This document shows, one piece after another, positions 1 through 5,907 of a stretch of 8,374 bases of DNA. Within the stretch, counting starts at the first letter, position 1. Each line of letters begins with the position of its first letter. The notes below the pieces were generated by a model. It saw only the letters and a program-made list of their open reading frames with translations, was not told where the DNA came from and ran no database searches. Location of the stretch: the NCBI GenBank assembly GCA_016936695.1, contig JAFGXK010000230.1, positions 1-8,374 on the forward strand, read 5' to 3'. Source of the stretch: Bacteroidales bacterium (GTDB taxonomy: Bacteria; Bacteroidota; Bacteroidia; Bacteroidales; VadinHA17). The position numbers were made by a program, and so were the translations under genes.

Positions 1-104
1 GAGGTGGCACGGAATATATCAAGGACAACTACTATTGAACCCGCATGCCTGTCAGCTTCGTACAGGGCAGGGGAAAAACAAGTCTCGAGATTCAGTTTTT
101 GCAT
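1..104 (-). CDS. comB: Probable 2-phosphosulfolactate phosphatase (ComB-like), N-terminal fragment
   Basis: Only the first 34 codons are in the window; the rest lies beyond the left edge. Reading the minus strand from the ATG at 104-102 gives an open frame beginning MQKLNLETCFSP and reaching the motif SIVVVLDIFRAT at residues 23-34. A short N-terminal strand followed by a hydrophobic strand ending in (V/L)D(V/I)xRAT is the characteristic opening of the ComB family, which hydrolyses 2-phosphosulfolactate to sulfolactate in coenzyme M synthesis of methanogens. In bacteria the family is widespread but its physiological role is poorly defined. The start codon follows the gcvT stop by 27 bp on the same strand, which suggests a gcvT-comB transcription unit. 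No clear Shine-Dalgarno sequence is visible. The family call rests on one motif, so it is moderately sure; the reading frame itself is well supported by that motif and by the gene spacing. Confidence 0.66.
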   Translation of the reverse strand, partial: MQKLNLETCFSPALYEADRHAGSIVVVLDIFRAT

Positions 105-131
105 CAGAACATGGGGGTAAATTATCTTATC

Positions 132-1238
132 TCAACTTTTGTTGTAGATAGGAAAGTTTACAACTTTGGCTTTGAGGTCCTTATTTCTGATTCTTATGAA
201 AATTTCTGTATCCGCTTTCCAGAATCCTTTCTGAAGATATGCCATTCCGATTCCCTGCTTCATCATGGGCGACATTGTTCCCGATGTCACCTCTCCTATT
301 ATATTACCGTTTGCATCGACAACCTCATAATGCTGGCGGGGAATACCGCGGTCGATCATTACAAATCCCTTCAGCCTTCGATTTACGCCTTCTTCCTTCT
401 GTTTCAGCAGGACTTCCCTGTCGATGCTTTCCTTGTTAGCAGTGAATTTTGTTATCCAGCCGAGCCCGGCTTCAATCGGTGAAGTGGTGTCGTCGATATC
501 GTGGCCATACAGGCAGTAACCCATTTCAAGACGCAGGGTATCCCTTGCTCCCAGTCCGACCGGCCTGATTCCGAACTCCCTGCCGGCTTCAAAGACGGCA
601 TCCCATAATTTAGCAGCCTCTTCGTTCCTTACATAGATCTCGCAACCCGGCTCGCCGGTATAGCCTGTTGTGGAAAAGATTACATCCTTAATTCCGGCAA
701 ACTCAACGATCCGGAAGAAGTAATTCTCCATTTCCATCACAGGTGCTGAAGTCAGCTTTTGCATTGCCTTCATTGCAAAGGGACCCTGGATGGCAAGCTG
801 TGCAATATCATCCGAAGCATTTATCAGGTCTCTTCCCGGTTCAATTCCAAATTTTCCGGCGTTCATTACGCACCAGTTCCAGTCCTTTTCAATATTTGCC
901 GCATTAACAACAAGAAGGTATTTATCCTGGCTGAGCCTGTAAACGAGCAGGTCGTCGACTATTCCACCGCTCCCGTTGGGAAAGCATGAATACTGAACCT
1001 TCCCGTCCCACAGTGCAGCCACATCGTTTGAAGTTATATACTGAAGGTATTTAAGGGCTGAAGGACCGGACACCCAGAACTCGCCCATGTGTGAAACATC
1101 GAATACGCCGACTCCCTGACGGACGGCAATATGTTCCTCTGTGATCCCGGTGTATTCGACCGGCATATTGAAGCCGGCAAAGGGAACCATCCTGGCTCCG
1201 GCTTCCTCATGGAACTTTGTAAAGACAGTATTCTTCAT
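132..1238 (-). CDS. gcvT: Aminomethyltransferase, glycine cleavage system T protein
   Basis: A complete 368-residue protein of normal family length. GcvT takes the aminomethyl group from lipoylated H protein and transfers it to tetrahydrofolate, giving 5,10-methylene-THF and ammonia in the cytoplasm. Visible signatures are the N-terminal PFAGFNMPVEY (19-29), DVSHMGE (47-53), GGIVDDLLVYR (91-101, with Asp96 at the position of the conserved catalytic aspartate), GYTGEPGCEIY (192-202), GLGARDTLRLEMGY (228-241) and TSGTMSP (319-325). These cover both the folate-binding GCV_T domain and the C-terminal barrel domain. The start is the only sensible ATG: the N-terminus KNTVFTKFHEEAGARMVPF matches family starts. 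The other glycine cleavage genes (gcvH, gcvP) are not in the window, so gcvT is separated from them here. Downstream, after 27 bp, lies a ComB-like gene on the same strand. The Hpt gene is transcribed divergently. Confidence 0.96.
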   Translation of the reverse strand: MKNTVFTKFHEEAGARMVPFAGFNMPVEYTGITEEHIAVRQGVGVFDVSHMGEFWVSGPSALKYLQYITSNDVAALWDGKVQYSCFPNGSGGIVDDLLVYRLSQDKYLLVVNAANIEKDWNWCVMNAGKFGIEPGRDLINASDDIAQLAIQGPFAMKAMQKLTSAPVMEMENYFFRIVEFAGIKDVIFSTTGYTGEPGCEIYVRNEEAAKLWDAVFEAGREFGIRPVGLGARDTLRLEMGYCLYGHDIDDTTSPIEAGLGWITKFTANKESIDREVLLKQKEEGVNRRLKGFVMIDRGIPRQHYEVVDANGNIIGEVTSGTMSPMMKQGIGMAYLQKGFWKADTEIFIRIRNKDLKAKVVNFPIYNKS

Positions 1239-1272
1239 TAATGGAGAAATTTATTTTATAAACCGTATTGCC

Positions 1273-1341
1273 GCCTGAAAGAAGCGACAGGCTGACAGAA
1301 GTATTAACTGATAAAAATAGAATATATTTTAGAACTCCAAA
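1273..1341 (-). promoter_or_regulatory. Candidate gcvT promoter and leader hairpin
   Basis: On the minus strand, TTTG at 1341-1338 is followed after 18 nt by TATTTTTA at 1319-1312. This matches seven of eight positions of the Bacteroidota -7 element TAnnTTTG with an upstream TTTG at a plausible distance. Transcription would begin near 1305, giving a leader of roughly 65 nt. That leader contains a 5-bp hairpin (arms 1288-1292 and 1273-1277, CAGGC/GCCTG, 10-nt loop). The leader is too short for a glycine riboswitch and I see no riboswitch core. The region is AT-rich, so a chance match is quite possible. Confidence 0.3.
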
Positions 1342-1467
1342 AGGATTATTCAACACTATATTAACCATTCAGGTTTGTAAAAAGATAGTACCAGCCGGTA
1401 AAATAAAATCCTGTTATATCTGTTATATATGCAGTTCTGCCAAGAGTTTTTTTAGGACCAACAAATC

Positions 1468-1818
1468 ATGAATTTCAAATACATCAATACAGAATACCTC
1501 GAAATGGTTGCCGGCGGGGATTCCAACCTTCTCAAGGAACTGATCGGCATGTTCCGCGACCAGGTCATCGAGTTCAACAGCGAATTGAAAGAGCATTTCG
1601 CCGGGGGGAATCATAAAGCAATGGGCGAACTTGCCCATAAAGCCAAATCGTCGGTTGCCATAATGGGCATGGACAGTCTGGCCAACATGCTCAAAACTTT
1701 TGAAATTGAAGCAATGGATGGGAAGAACGCTGAAAAGTATGAGTCGTATATTAAGCGTTTTGAAGAAGAAACCAGGCATGCGCTTGAGGAGCTCGACGAA
1801 TTGGTAAAAATCGGTTAG
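1468..1818 (+). CDS. Stand-alone histidine phosphotransfer (Hpt) domain protein
   Basis: A 116-residue protein consisting of a single Hpt four-helix bundle, with no kinase, receiver or membrane segment. The phosphoacceptor motif is AHKAKSSVAIMG at residues 56-67, with His57 as the phosphorylatable residue and the usual Lys at +3 and Gly ten residues later. The flanking helices are amphipathic (LLKELIGMFRDQVIEF before, MLKTFEIEAMDG after) and the last helix is Glu-rich. Hpt proteins shuttle phosphate between a hybrid histidine kinase receiver and a terminal response regulator in the cytoplasm. The ATG at 1468 is preceded by AGGA at 1454-1457, a plausible ribosome site 10 nt away. It lies 2 bp upstream of a STAS gene, so the two are almost certainly co-transcribed. 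No cognate kinase or regulator is present nearby, so the partners are unknown. Confidence 0.9.
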   Translation: MNFKYINTEYLEMVAGGDSNLLKELIGMFRDQVIEFNSELKEHFAGGNHKAMGELAHKAKSSVAIMGMDSLANMLKTFEIEAMDGKNAEKYESYIKRFEEETRHALEELDELVKIG

Positions 1819-1820
1819 TT

Positions 1821-2165
1821 ATGACAGACATGATCAATATAGATAAAAGGGACAAGATTGACATTGTCACTTTCGCTGTCAAAAGGATAAATGCCACAAC
1901 CATTGAAGAGATAAAGGAAGGTGTAAGCAAGGTCTTTGACAATCCAAGTGCAAAAGTGATCATCGATCTTAAGGGGGTGGAATACATTGACAGTTCGGGC
2001 TTCGCATGCTTTCTTTCACTTCACAAGGCTGCAAAAAGCAATATCGGGGTCCTCAAATTTGCGAACCCCGAACCAAGGGCTACGGAATTGTTCCATACTC
2101 TTCATCTTCACACTATTTTTGACATTTATGATGATCTGAACACATGTATCAGGTCGTTCAGGTAA
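1821..2165 (+). CDS. STAS domain protein, anti-sigma factor antagonist-like
   Basis: A 114-residue single STAS domain. The core strand-turn KVIIDLKGVEYIDSSGFACF (45-64) contains the diagnostic DSSG (57-60), with Ser58 at the same residue number as the phosphorylated serine of Bacillus subtilis SpoIIAA. The C-terminal half (GVLKFANPEPRATELFHTL, then HTIFDIYDD) fits the last strands and helices of the fold. In partner-switching systems the unphosphorylated protein binds an anti-sigma kinase of the RsbW/SpoIIAB type; phosphorylation releases it. No RsbW-like kinase, PP2C phosphatase or sigma factor is in the window, so the target is unknown. The start is 3 nt after the Hpt stop, giving a tightly coupled pair. 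The end is marked by TAA, which overlaps the first unit of a G-rich heptamer array. The gene is convergent with clpB. Confidence 0.9.
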   Translation: MTDMINIDKRDKIDIVTFAVKRINATTIEEIKEGVSKVFDNPSAKVIIDLKGVEYIDSSGFACFLSLHKAAKSNIGVLKFANPEPRATELFHTLHLHTIFDIYDDLNTCIRSFR

Positions 2166-2220
2166 GGGCGCAGGGCACAGGGCGAAGGGCAAAGAGCAAA
2201 GGGAGCACGATGCTTGATGC
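2165..2220 (+). repeat. Degenerate 7-nt tandem array (AGGGCRM) with G-quadruplex pattern
   Basis: From the last base of the STAS stop codon there are successive heptamers AGGGCGC, AGGGCAC, AGGGCGA, AGGGCAA, AGAGCAA, AGGGAGC, then weaker ACGATGC and TTGATGC. GGG runs at 2166, 2173, 2180 and 2187 are separated by 4-nt loops, which fits the G3+N1-7 quadruplex rule on the plus strand; a fifth run is at 2201. The array nearly fills the 65-bp gap between two convergent stop codons. It would be in the 3' end of the Hpt-STAS transcript as G-rich RNA, and C-rich in a clpB read-through transcript. I see no ordinary hairpin-plus-T-run terminator here. Confidence 0.8.
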
Positions 2221-2230
2221 CGGGTGATTT

Positions 2231-4828
2231 TTAATTACTGCTGTTACCGAACACCAGCCTGTCGTCTTCCACATCAACTTCAACAGTACTTTCCCTAGGA
2301 ATTTTGCCGGAGATTATCTCCTTTGATAGTTCATTTATTATTTCCTTCTGAATCAATCTCTTAACCGGACGTGCACCGGACTGTGGATCAAAGCCGTTCC
2401 GGGCAAGCCAGTCGATGGCCTCTTCGGAAACCTCAAGCCTCAGATTGCTGTTTGCCAGCACCTTCCTCACATTGTTCAGCTGGATTTTTACTATTTCTCC
2501 TATCTGCTCAAGATTAAGGGGACTGAACATAACAATCTCATCAACTCTGTTAAGGAATTCAGGCCGGAGCGATTTCCTCAGAAGCATGAACAACTCCCGG
2601 CGAAGGGATTCCGCCTCTTTTTCAGGCATGTTGTTGTTCCACTGGTCCATCCTGTCGCGGATCAGCTCGGAACCAAGATTGGAAGTCATTATTACGATGA
2701 CGTTCCTGAAGTTTACAGTCCTCCCCTTATTGTCTGTAAGTCTTCCCTCGTCGAGAACCTGCAGAAGAAGGTTAAACAGATCGGGATGTGCTTTTTCAAT
2801 CTCATCCAGAAGCACAACCGAATATGGCTTACGCCGCACGGCTTCGGTCAGCTGGCCTCCTTCCTCATAACCTATGTATCCGGGAGGCGCTCCGATAAGC
2901 CGTGAAACGGAATGCCGTTCCTGATACTCCGACATGTCGATGCGGGTCATCAGGTTTTCGTCATTGAAGAGAAATTCGGCCAGAGCCCTGGCCAGTTCTG
3001 TTTTACCGACACCGGTTGTTCCGAGGAAGATAAATGAACCCACCGGCCTCTTTGCATCCTGAAGTCCGGCCCTCGATCGCCTGACAGCATCCGAAACCGC
3101 TCTTATGGCTTCATCCTGACCGACAACCCTGAGATGAAGTTCATCTTCGAGCCGCAGAAGCTTTTCCTTTTCACTTTCAAGCATCCTGGAAACAGGTATG
3201 CCTGTCCATTTCGCAACGACTTCAGCAATATCCTCCGAACGCACCTCTTCCTGGACAAGGGAGCCCTTGCTCCTCTTCTTGCCTATCAGGTCTTTCAGCT
3301 CCTCTATCTCTTTTTCGAGACCTATTATCTTTCCATAACGTATCTCGGCCACCCTGCCATAATCCCCTTTGCGTTCAGCCTCATCAGCTTCGAATCTGAG
3401 GGCTTCAACCTCTTCCTTCTTCTCCTGAACTTTTTCTATCATCTCCTTTTCTCCTTTCCAGGCAGCTGTCAGTTCATCCCTTTTGGATTGAAGTTCAGCA
3501 AGTTCGGCAGAGATATCGTTTTCCTTCACCTTGTCCTCGTCACGTCTGATGGCCTCCCTTTCTATTTCAAGCCTTGTGATTGCCCTTGTCACCTCGTCAA
3601 TCTCATCGGGTACCGAGTTCATCTGGAGCCTGAGCCTCGAGGCAGCCTCGTCGATAAGGTCGATGGCTTTATCGGGCAGGAATCTGTCGGTGATATAACG
3701 TGTTGAAAGATCGACGGCTGCGATTATCGCCTCGTCGCGTATAATAACTTTGTGGTGGGTTTCATATTTCTCCCTTATGCCGCGGAGTATGGAGATGGAG
3801 TCCTCCCTGTCGGGCTCATCGACCATCACTATCTGGAATCGCCTTTCAAGAGCCTTGTCCTTTTCGAAATATTTCTGATACTCATTCAGGGTGGTAGCTC
3901 CGATGGCCCTCAGTTCACCACGGGCCAGGGCAGGCTTGAGGATGTTTGCGGCATCCATTGCACCTTCCGATTTACCGGCCCCTACAAGTGTATGGATCTC
4001 ATCGATGAAAAGCACTATTTCACCATTGGCGGAAATGACCTCGTTTACAACTGATTTCAGCCGCTCCTCGAATTCACCCTTGTACTTGGCACCTGCGATC
4101 AGAGCCCCCATATCGAGCGAATAGATAGTCTTCGATTTAAGGTCTTCAGGAACGTCGCCCCGGATTATCCGGTGTGCAATCCCTTCTGCAATGGCTGTTT
4201 TGCCTACACCAGGCTCCCCGATCATGATGGGATTGTTCTTGGTCCTCCTGGTGAGGATCTGAAGTATCCTTCTTATCTCCTCGTCGCGCCCCACAACAGG
4301 ATCGAGCTTACCTGTCCTGGCCCTTTCGTTGAGATTAACGGCATAACGGTTAAGCGCATCGAAGGTATCTTCTGAAGTCGGATTATCGACAGTGGCTCCT
4401 TTCCTCAGTTCACTGACGGCCGACCTGAGATCCTTCATTGAAATGCCGTAATCCTTGAGAAGTTGTGATGCCCGGTCGGAAGTTTCAAGGATGCCCATCA
4501 GAATGTGCTCCGTGGTGACAAATTTATCCTTCATCGCGGAAGCGTGATCGTTTGCTTTTCTGAGCGCCTCTGACGCACCCGATGACAGATACGGTTCACC
4601 TCCGGTAACCCTGGGATAGGTGTCGATTATCTTTTCTACGTCTTTCATGACCGATGCTGAACTGACGCCAAGCTTTCCGAAAAGCCAGTCGGTAATATTC
4701 TCGGCCTCGCTTATAACCCCATGAAGCAGATGAGCGCACTCGATAGCCTGCTGTCCTTTTGCATCTGCGATCATAAAAGCCTTCTGAACTGATTCCTGAG
4801 CTTTAAGTGTAAAATTATTGAGATTCAT
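2231..4828 (-). CDS. clpB: ATP-dependent chaperone ClpB (Hsp100 disaggregase)
   Basis: A complete 865-residue class I Clp/Hsp100 protein (E. coli ClpB has 857). As a hexameric ring it threads aggregated polypeptides with DnaK help in the cytoplasm. Domain order: two-repeat N domain (about 1-145), NBD1 with Walker A GEPGVGKT (204-211, Lys210), pore loop AKYKGEFEER (247-256, Tyr249), Walker B LFIDEIH (273-279, Glu277) and arginine finger region ALERRFQ; then the Glu/Lys-rich coiled-coil M domain (about 400-525), whose presence separates ClpB from ClpA/ClpC; then NBD2 with Walker A GTTGVGKT (603-610, Lys609), pore loop PPGYIGYEEGG, Walker B VVLLDEIEKAHP (Glu676) and sensor-2 SGARPVKR. There is no IGF/IGL-type ClpP-binding loop, in keeping with a disaggregase rather than a protease partner. 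The start MNLNNFTLKAQE is typical. It is transcribed alone; no CIRCE element is visible upstream. Confidence 0.98.
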   Translation of the reverse strand: MNLNNFTLKAQESVQKAFMIADAKGQQAIECAHLLHGVISEAENITDWLFGKLGVSSASVMKDVEKIIDTYPRVTGGEPYLSSGASEALRKANDHASAMKDKFVTTEHILMGILETSDRASQLLKDYGISMKDLRSAVSELRKGATVDNPTSEDTFDALNRYAVNLNERARTGKLDPVVGRDEEIRRILQILTRRTKNNPIMIGEPGVGKTAIAEGIAHRIIRGDVPEDLKSKTIYSLDMGALIAGAKYKGEFEERLKSVVNEVISANGEIVLFIDEIHTLVGAGKSEGAMDAANILKPALARGELRAIGATTLNEYQKYFEKDKALERRFQIVMVDEPDREDSISILRGIREKYETHHKVIIRDEAIIAAVDLSTRYITDRFLPDKAIDLIDEAASRLRLQMNSVPDEIDEVTRAITRLEIEREAIRRDEDKVKENDISAELAELQSKRDELTAAWKGEKEMIEKVQEKKEEVEALRFEADEAERKGDYGRVAEIRYGKIIGLEKEIEELKDLIGKKRSKGSLVQEEVRSEDIAEVVAKWTGIPVSRMLESEKEKLLRLEDELHLRVVGQDEAIRAVSDAVRRSRAGLQDAKRPVGSFIFLGTTGVGKTELARALAEFLFNDENLMTRIDMSEYQERHSVSRLIGAPPGYIGYEEGGQLTEAVRRKPYSVVLLDEIEKAHPDLFNLLLQVLDEGRLTDNKGRTVNFRNVIVIMTSNLGSELIRDRMDQWNNNMPEKEAESLRRELFMLLRKSLRPEFLNRVDEIVMFSPLNLEQIGEIVKIQLNNVRKVLANSNLRLEVSEEAIDWLARNGFDPQSGARPVKRLIQKEIINELSKEIISGKIPRESTVEVDVEDDRLVFGNSSN

Positions 4829-4891
4829 GTCTTTAATATTATAAATAAGTATTGGTCATGATGCTTTGTGAACAACATTTCAATCTGGGCC

Positions 4892-5022
4892 GGTTTCACC
4901 CCCAAACCCCCTAAAGGGGGCCTTGAAATCCTTAATCATTGGTTGTTTTAGCTTTCATAAATAAAAACTCTTTCATGCCAGATCGATTACAGCCCCACTG
5001 GTGAGGGTTGGGGGGTGGAACC
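4892..5022. repeat. Imperfect inverted-repeat element with nested palindromes
   Basis: The left arm starts GGTTTCACCCCC (4892-4903) and continues AAA then CCCCC-TAAA-GGGGG (4907-4920). The complement of the right arm starts GGTTCCACCCCCC (5022-5010), continues AA, then a CCCTCAC...GTGGGG palindrome (5007-4993), and ends in GTAATC against GAAATC on the left (4925-4930). So the two ends are related as inverted copies, each with its own internal palindrome, around an AT-rich core of about 55 bp. No coding capacity is visible. The size and form suggest a small non-autonomous or REP/MITE-like intergenic repeat. Runs like CCCCCTAAAGGGGG are, to my recollection, common between genes in this phylum; this I cannot verify here. 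Confidence 0.6.
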
Positions 5023-5098
5023 ATTATGAATCAGATCGGATCAATTATTCTGCCAACTCTGAAAATTGACTGTTTGACACTAAAATCCGGGCTAAATA

Positions 5099-5111
5099 TG
5101 TCAAAATGACA
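5099..5111. promoter_or_regulatory. TGTCA-AAA-TGACA dyad, possible operator
   Basis: Perfect 5-bp inverted arms around a 3-nt centre, 40 bp upstream of the exact -7 element and 61 bp upstream of the flavin reductase start. A further TGACA copy lies at 5075-5079. The spacing would suit an activator site for the 5151 promoter; it also overlaps a weaker -7-like TAAATATG (5093-5100), where a bound protein would repress. The bound protein, if any, is unknown. Confidence 0.3.
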
Positions 5112-5150
5112 AGACCAGGGTGCCTGTTAAGGTATATAAAGAGATAGTGT

Positions 5151-5158
5151 TATCTTTG
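5151..5158 (+). promoter_or_regulatory. Bacteroidota-type -7 promoter element TATCTTTG
   Basis: An exact match to TAnnTTTG, the -7 consensus of the principal sigma factor in Bacteroidota. No good TTTG/TTG stands at the -33 position; only TGTT at 5125-5128 is near the right distance. The gene starts at 5172, only 13 nt after the element, so the mRNA leader would be very short (about 7 nt), followed by an A-rich stretch just before the ATG. Confidence 0.45.
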
Positions 5159-5171
5159 AAAAAAAGCAGTT

Positions 5172-5759
5172 ATGGGAAAGATACTCTGGAAGCCGGGAAC
5201 TATGATATATCCCTTGCCGGCAGTAATGGTCAGCTGTGGTTCGGAACCCGAAGAATATAACATAATAACGGTATCATGGACAGGCACAATCTGCACAGAT
5301 CCGCCGATGTGCTATATTTCAGTCAGGCCTTCCAGACATTCATACGGTATAATCAGGAAAAACCTTGAATTTGTTATCAATCTTACCACAAAATCACTTG
5401 CTTATGCCACTGACTGGTGCGGAGTTAAATCAGGGGCAGAGTATAAAAAGTTCAGGGAAATGGGGCTGACCCCGGCTAAGGGAGCTTTAGTAAAAGCGCC
5501 GCTGATAAAGGAGTCTCCGGTGAACATCGAATGCATAGTAAAGGAAATAAAGGAACTTGGAACACATCACATGTTCATTTCCGAAGTGGTTGCGGTGAAT
5601 GCCGAGGAATCATTATTTGATGAAGAATCCGGTGCTTTCCGGCTCATTGATGCCGAGCCCATCAGTTACCTGCATGGCAAGTATTACGAAATAGGAAGCC
5701 TGATCGGGAAATTCGGTTTTTCGGTGCAGAAAAGGAAGACAGGGAAGAGGAGAAAATAA
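5172..5759 (+). CDS. Flavin reductase-like, FMN-binding split-barrel protein
   Basis: A 195-residue cytoplasmic protein of the flavin reductase-like family (DIM6/NTAB type), which binds FMN and in studied members reduces flavin with NAD(P)H or acts with a partner oxidoreductase. Visible family marks are the N-terminal WKPGTMIYPLPAVMVSCG (6-23), ITVSWTGTICTDPPM (32-46, flavin-contacting turn), YISVRPSRHSYGII (48-61), EFVINL (66-71), CGVKSGAEYKKF (83-94, the CG-x-x-SG-x-x-x-x-KF signature), GTHHMFISEV (130-139) and YLHGKYYEIG near the end. The C-terminus is strongly basic (QKRKTGKRRK), which is an unusual tail. The ATG at 5172 is chosen because MGKILWKPGTM is the typical family start. It stands as a single gene behind an exact -7 element. 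The true electron donor and substrate cannot be read from the sequence. Confidence 0.9.
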   Translation: MGKILWKPGTMIYPLPAVMVSCGSEPEEYNIITVSWTGTICTDPPMCYISVRPSRHSYGIIRKNLEFVINLTTKSLAYATDWCGVKSGAEYKKFREMGLTPAKGALVKAPLIKESPVNIECIVKEIKELGTHHMFISEVVAVNAEESLFDEESGAFRLIDAEPISYLHGKYYEIGSLIGKFGFSVQKRKTGKRRK

Positions 5760-5777
5760 ATTCCACACATATTAAAC

Positions 5778-5807
5778 AAAACCCTTGTCCCCTCCCTTGG
5801 TTTTTTT
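5778..5807 (+). terminator. Weak candidate terminator after the flavin reductase gene
   Basis: AAAACC (5778-5783) can pair with GGTTTT (5799-5804) around a 15-nt C-rich loop, and the right arm runs into seven T's (5801-5807). It sits 19 bp after the stop codon, the expected place. The stem is short and mostly A-T, so it may not work as an intrinsic terminator. Confidence 0.25.
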
Positions 5808-5907
5808 AGGTTCAATAGTTCTAAAAATCACAACAATTGAGGTGATTGGCCGTTCTGTAGTTAATTAATATCTCAATAATTCCATCTGTGAGAATTCCCT
5901 TTCGTCA

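Larger units (their letters stand above)
4829..5171. other. Non-coding divergent region between clpB and the flavin reductase gene
   Basis: This 343-bp stretch holds no convincing reading frame on either strand. It contains, from left to right: an AT-rich clpB leader (4829-4860), an inverted-repeat element (4892-5022), an AT-rich spacer, a TGTCA/TGACA dyad (5099-5111), and a TAnnTTTG promoter element (5151-5158). I could not find a clean promoter for clpB on the minus strand; the best candidate -7 box (TATTTATG, complement of 4956-4963) has one mismatch and no partner, and would place the inverted-repeat left arm in the clpB leader. Confidence 0.7.

Noticed and set aside
3..38. A plus-strand open stretch reading GGTEYIKDNYY then stop, looking like the 3' end of a gene
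   Set aside because: The opposite strand over the same bases encodes the ComB hallmark VVVLDIFRAT with a start codon at 104, in good spacing after gcvT; the plus-strand reading is its shadow.
48..66. Hairpin CCTGT/ACAGG with 9-nt loop, considered as a terminator
   Set aside because: It lies inside the ComB-like coding region and is followed by A's, not T's, on the plus strand; no T-run on the minus strand either.
45..482. 145-codon plus-strand frame opposite gcvT
   Set aside because: It overlaps conserved gcvT C-terminal codons and resembles no family; a shadow frame.
1415..1431. TATATCTG and TATATATG as -7 elements for the Hpt-STAS operon
   Set aside because: Each has one mismatch and no TTTG/TTG at a suitable distance upstream; in such AT-rich DNA this is expected by chance.
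1239..1467. Glycine riboswitch in front of gcvT
   Set aside because: The probable leader is short and I see no tandem aptamer-like conserved core; only a single 5-bp hairpin.
3134..3706. 190-codon Phe/Leu-rich reading frame on the plus strand, opposite clpB
   Set aside because: It is antisense to the conserved M domain and NBD1 of clpB; its composition is what the complement of a Glu/Lys-rich coiled coil gives.
4979..5038. Direct repeat CAGATCG at 4979 and 5032 as a target-site duplication
   Set aside because: The copies flank only the right arm of the inverted repeat, not the whole element, and 7-nt matches at this distance are not significant.
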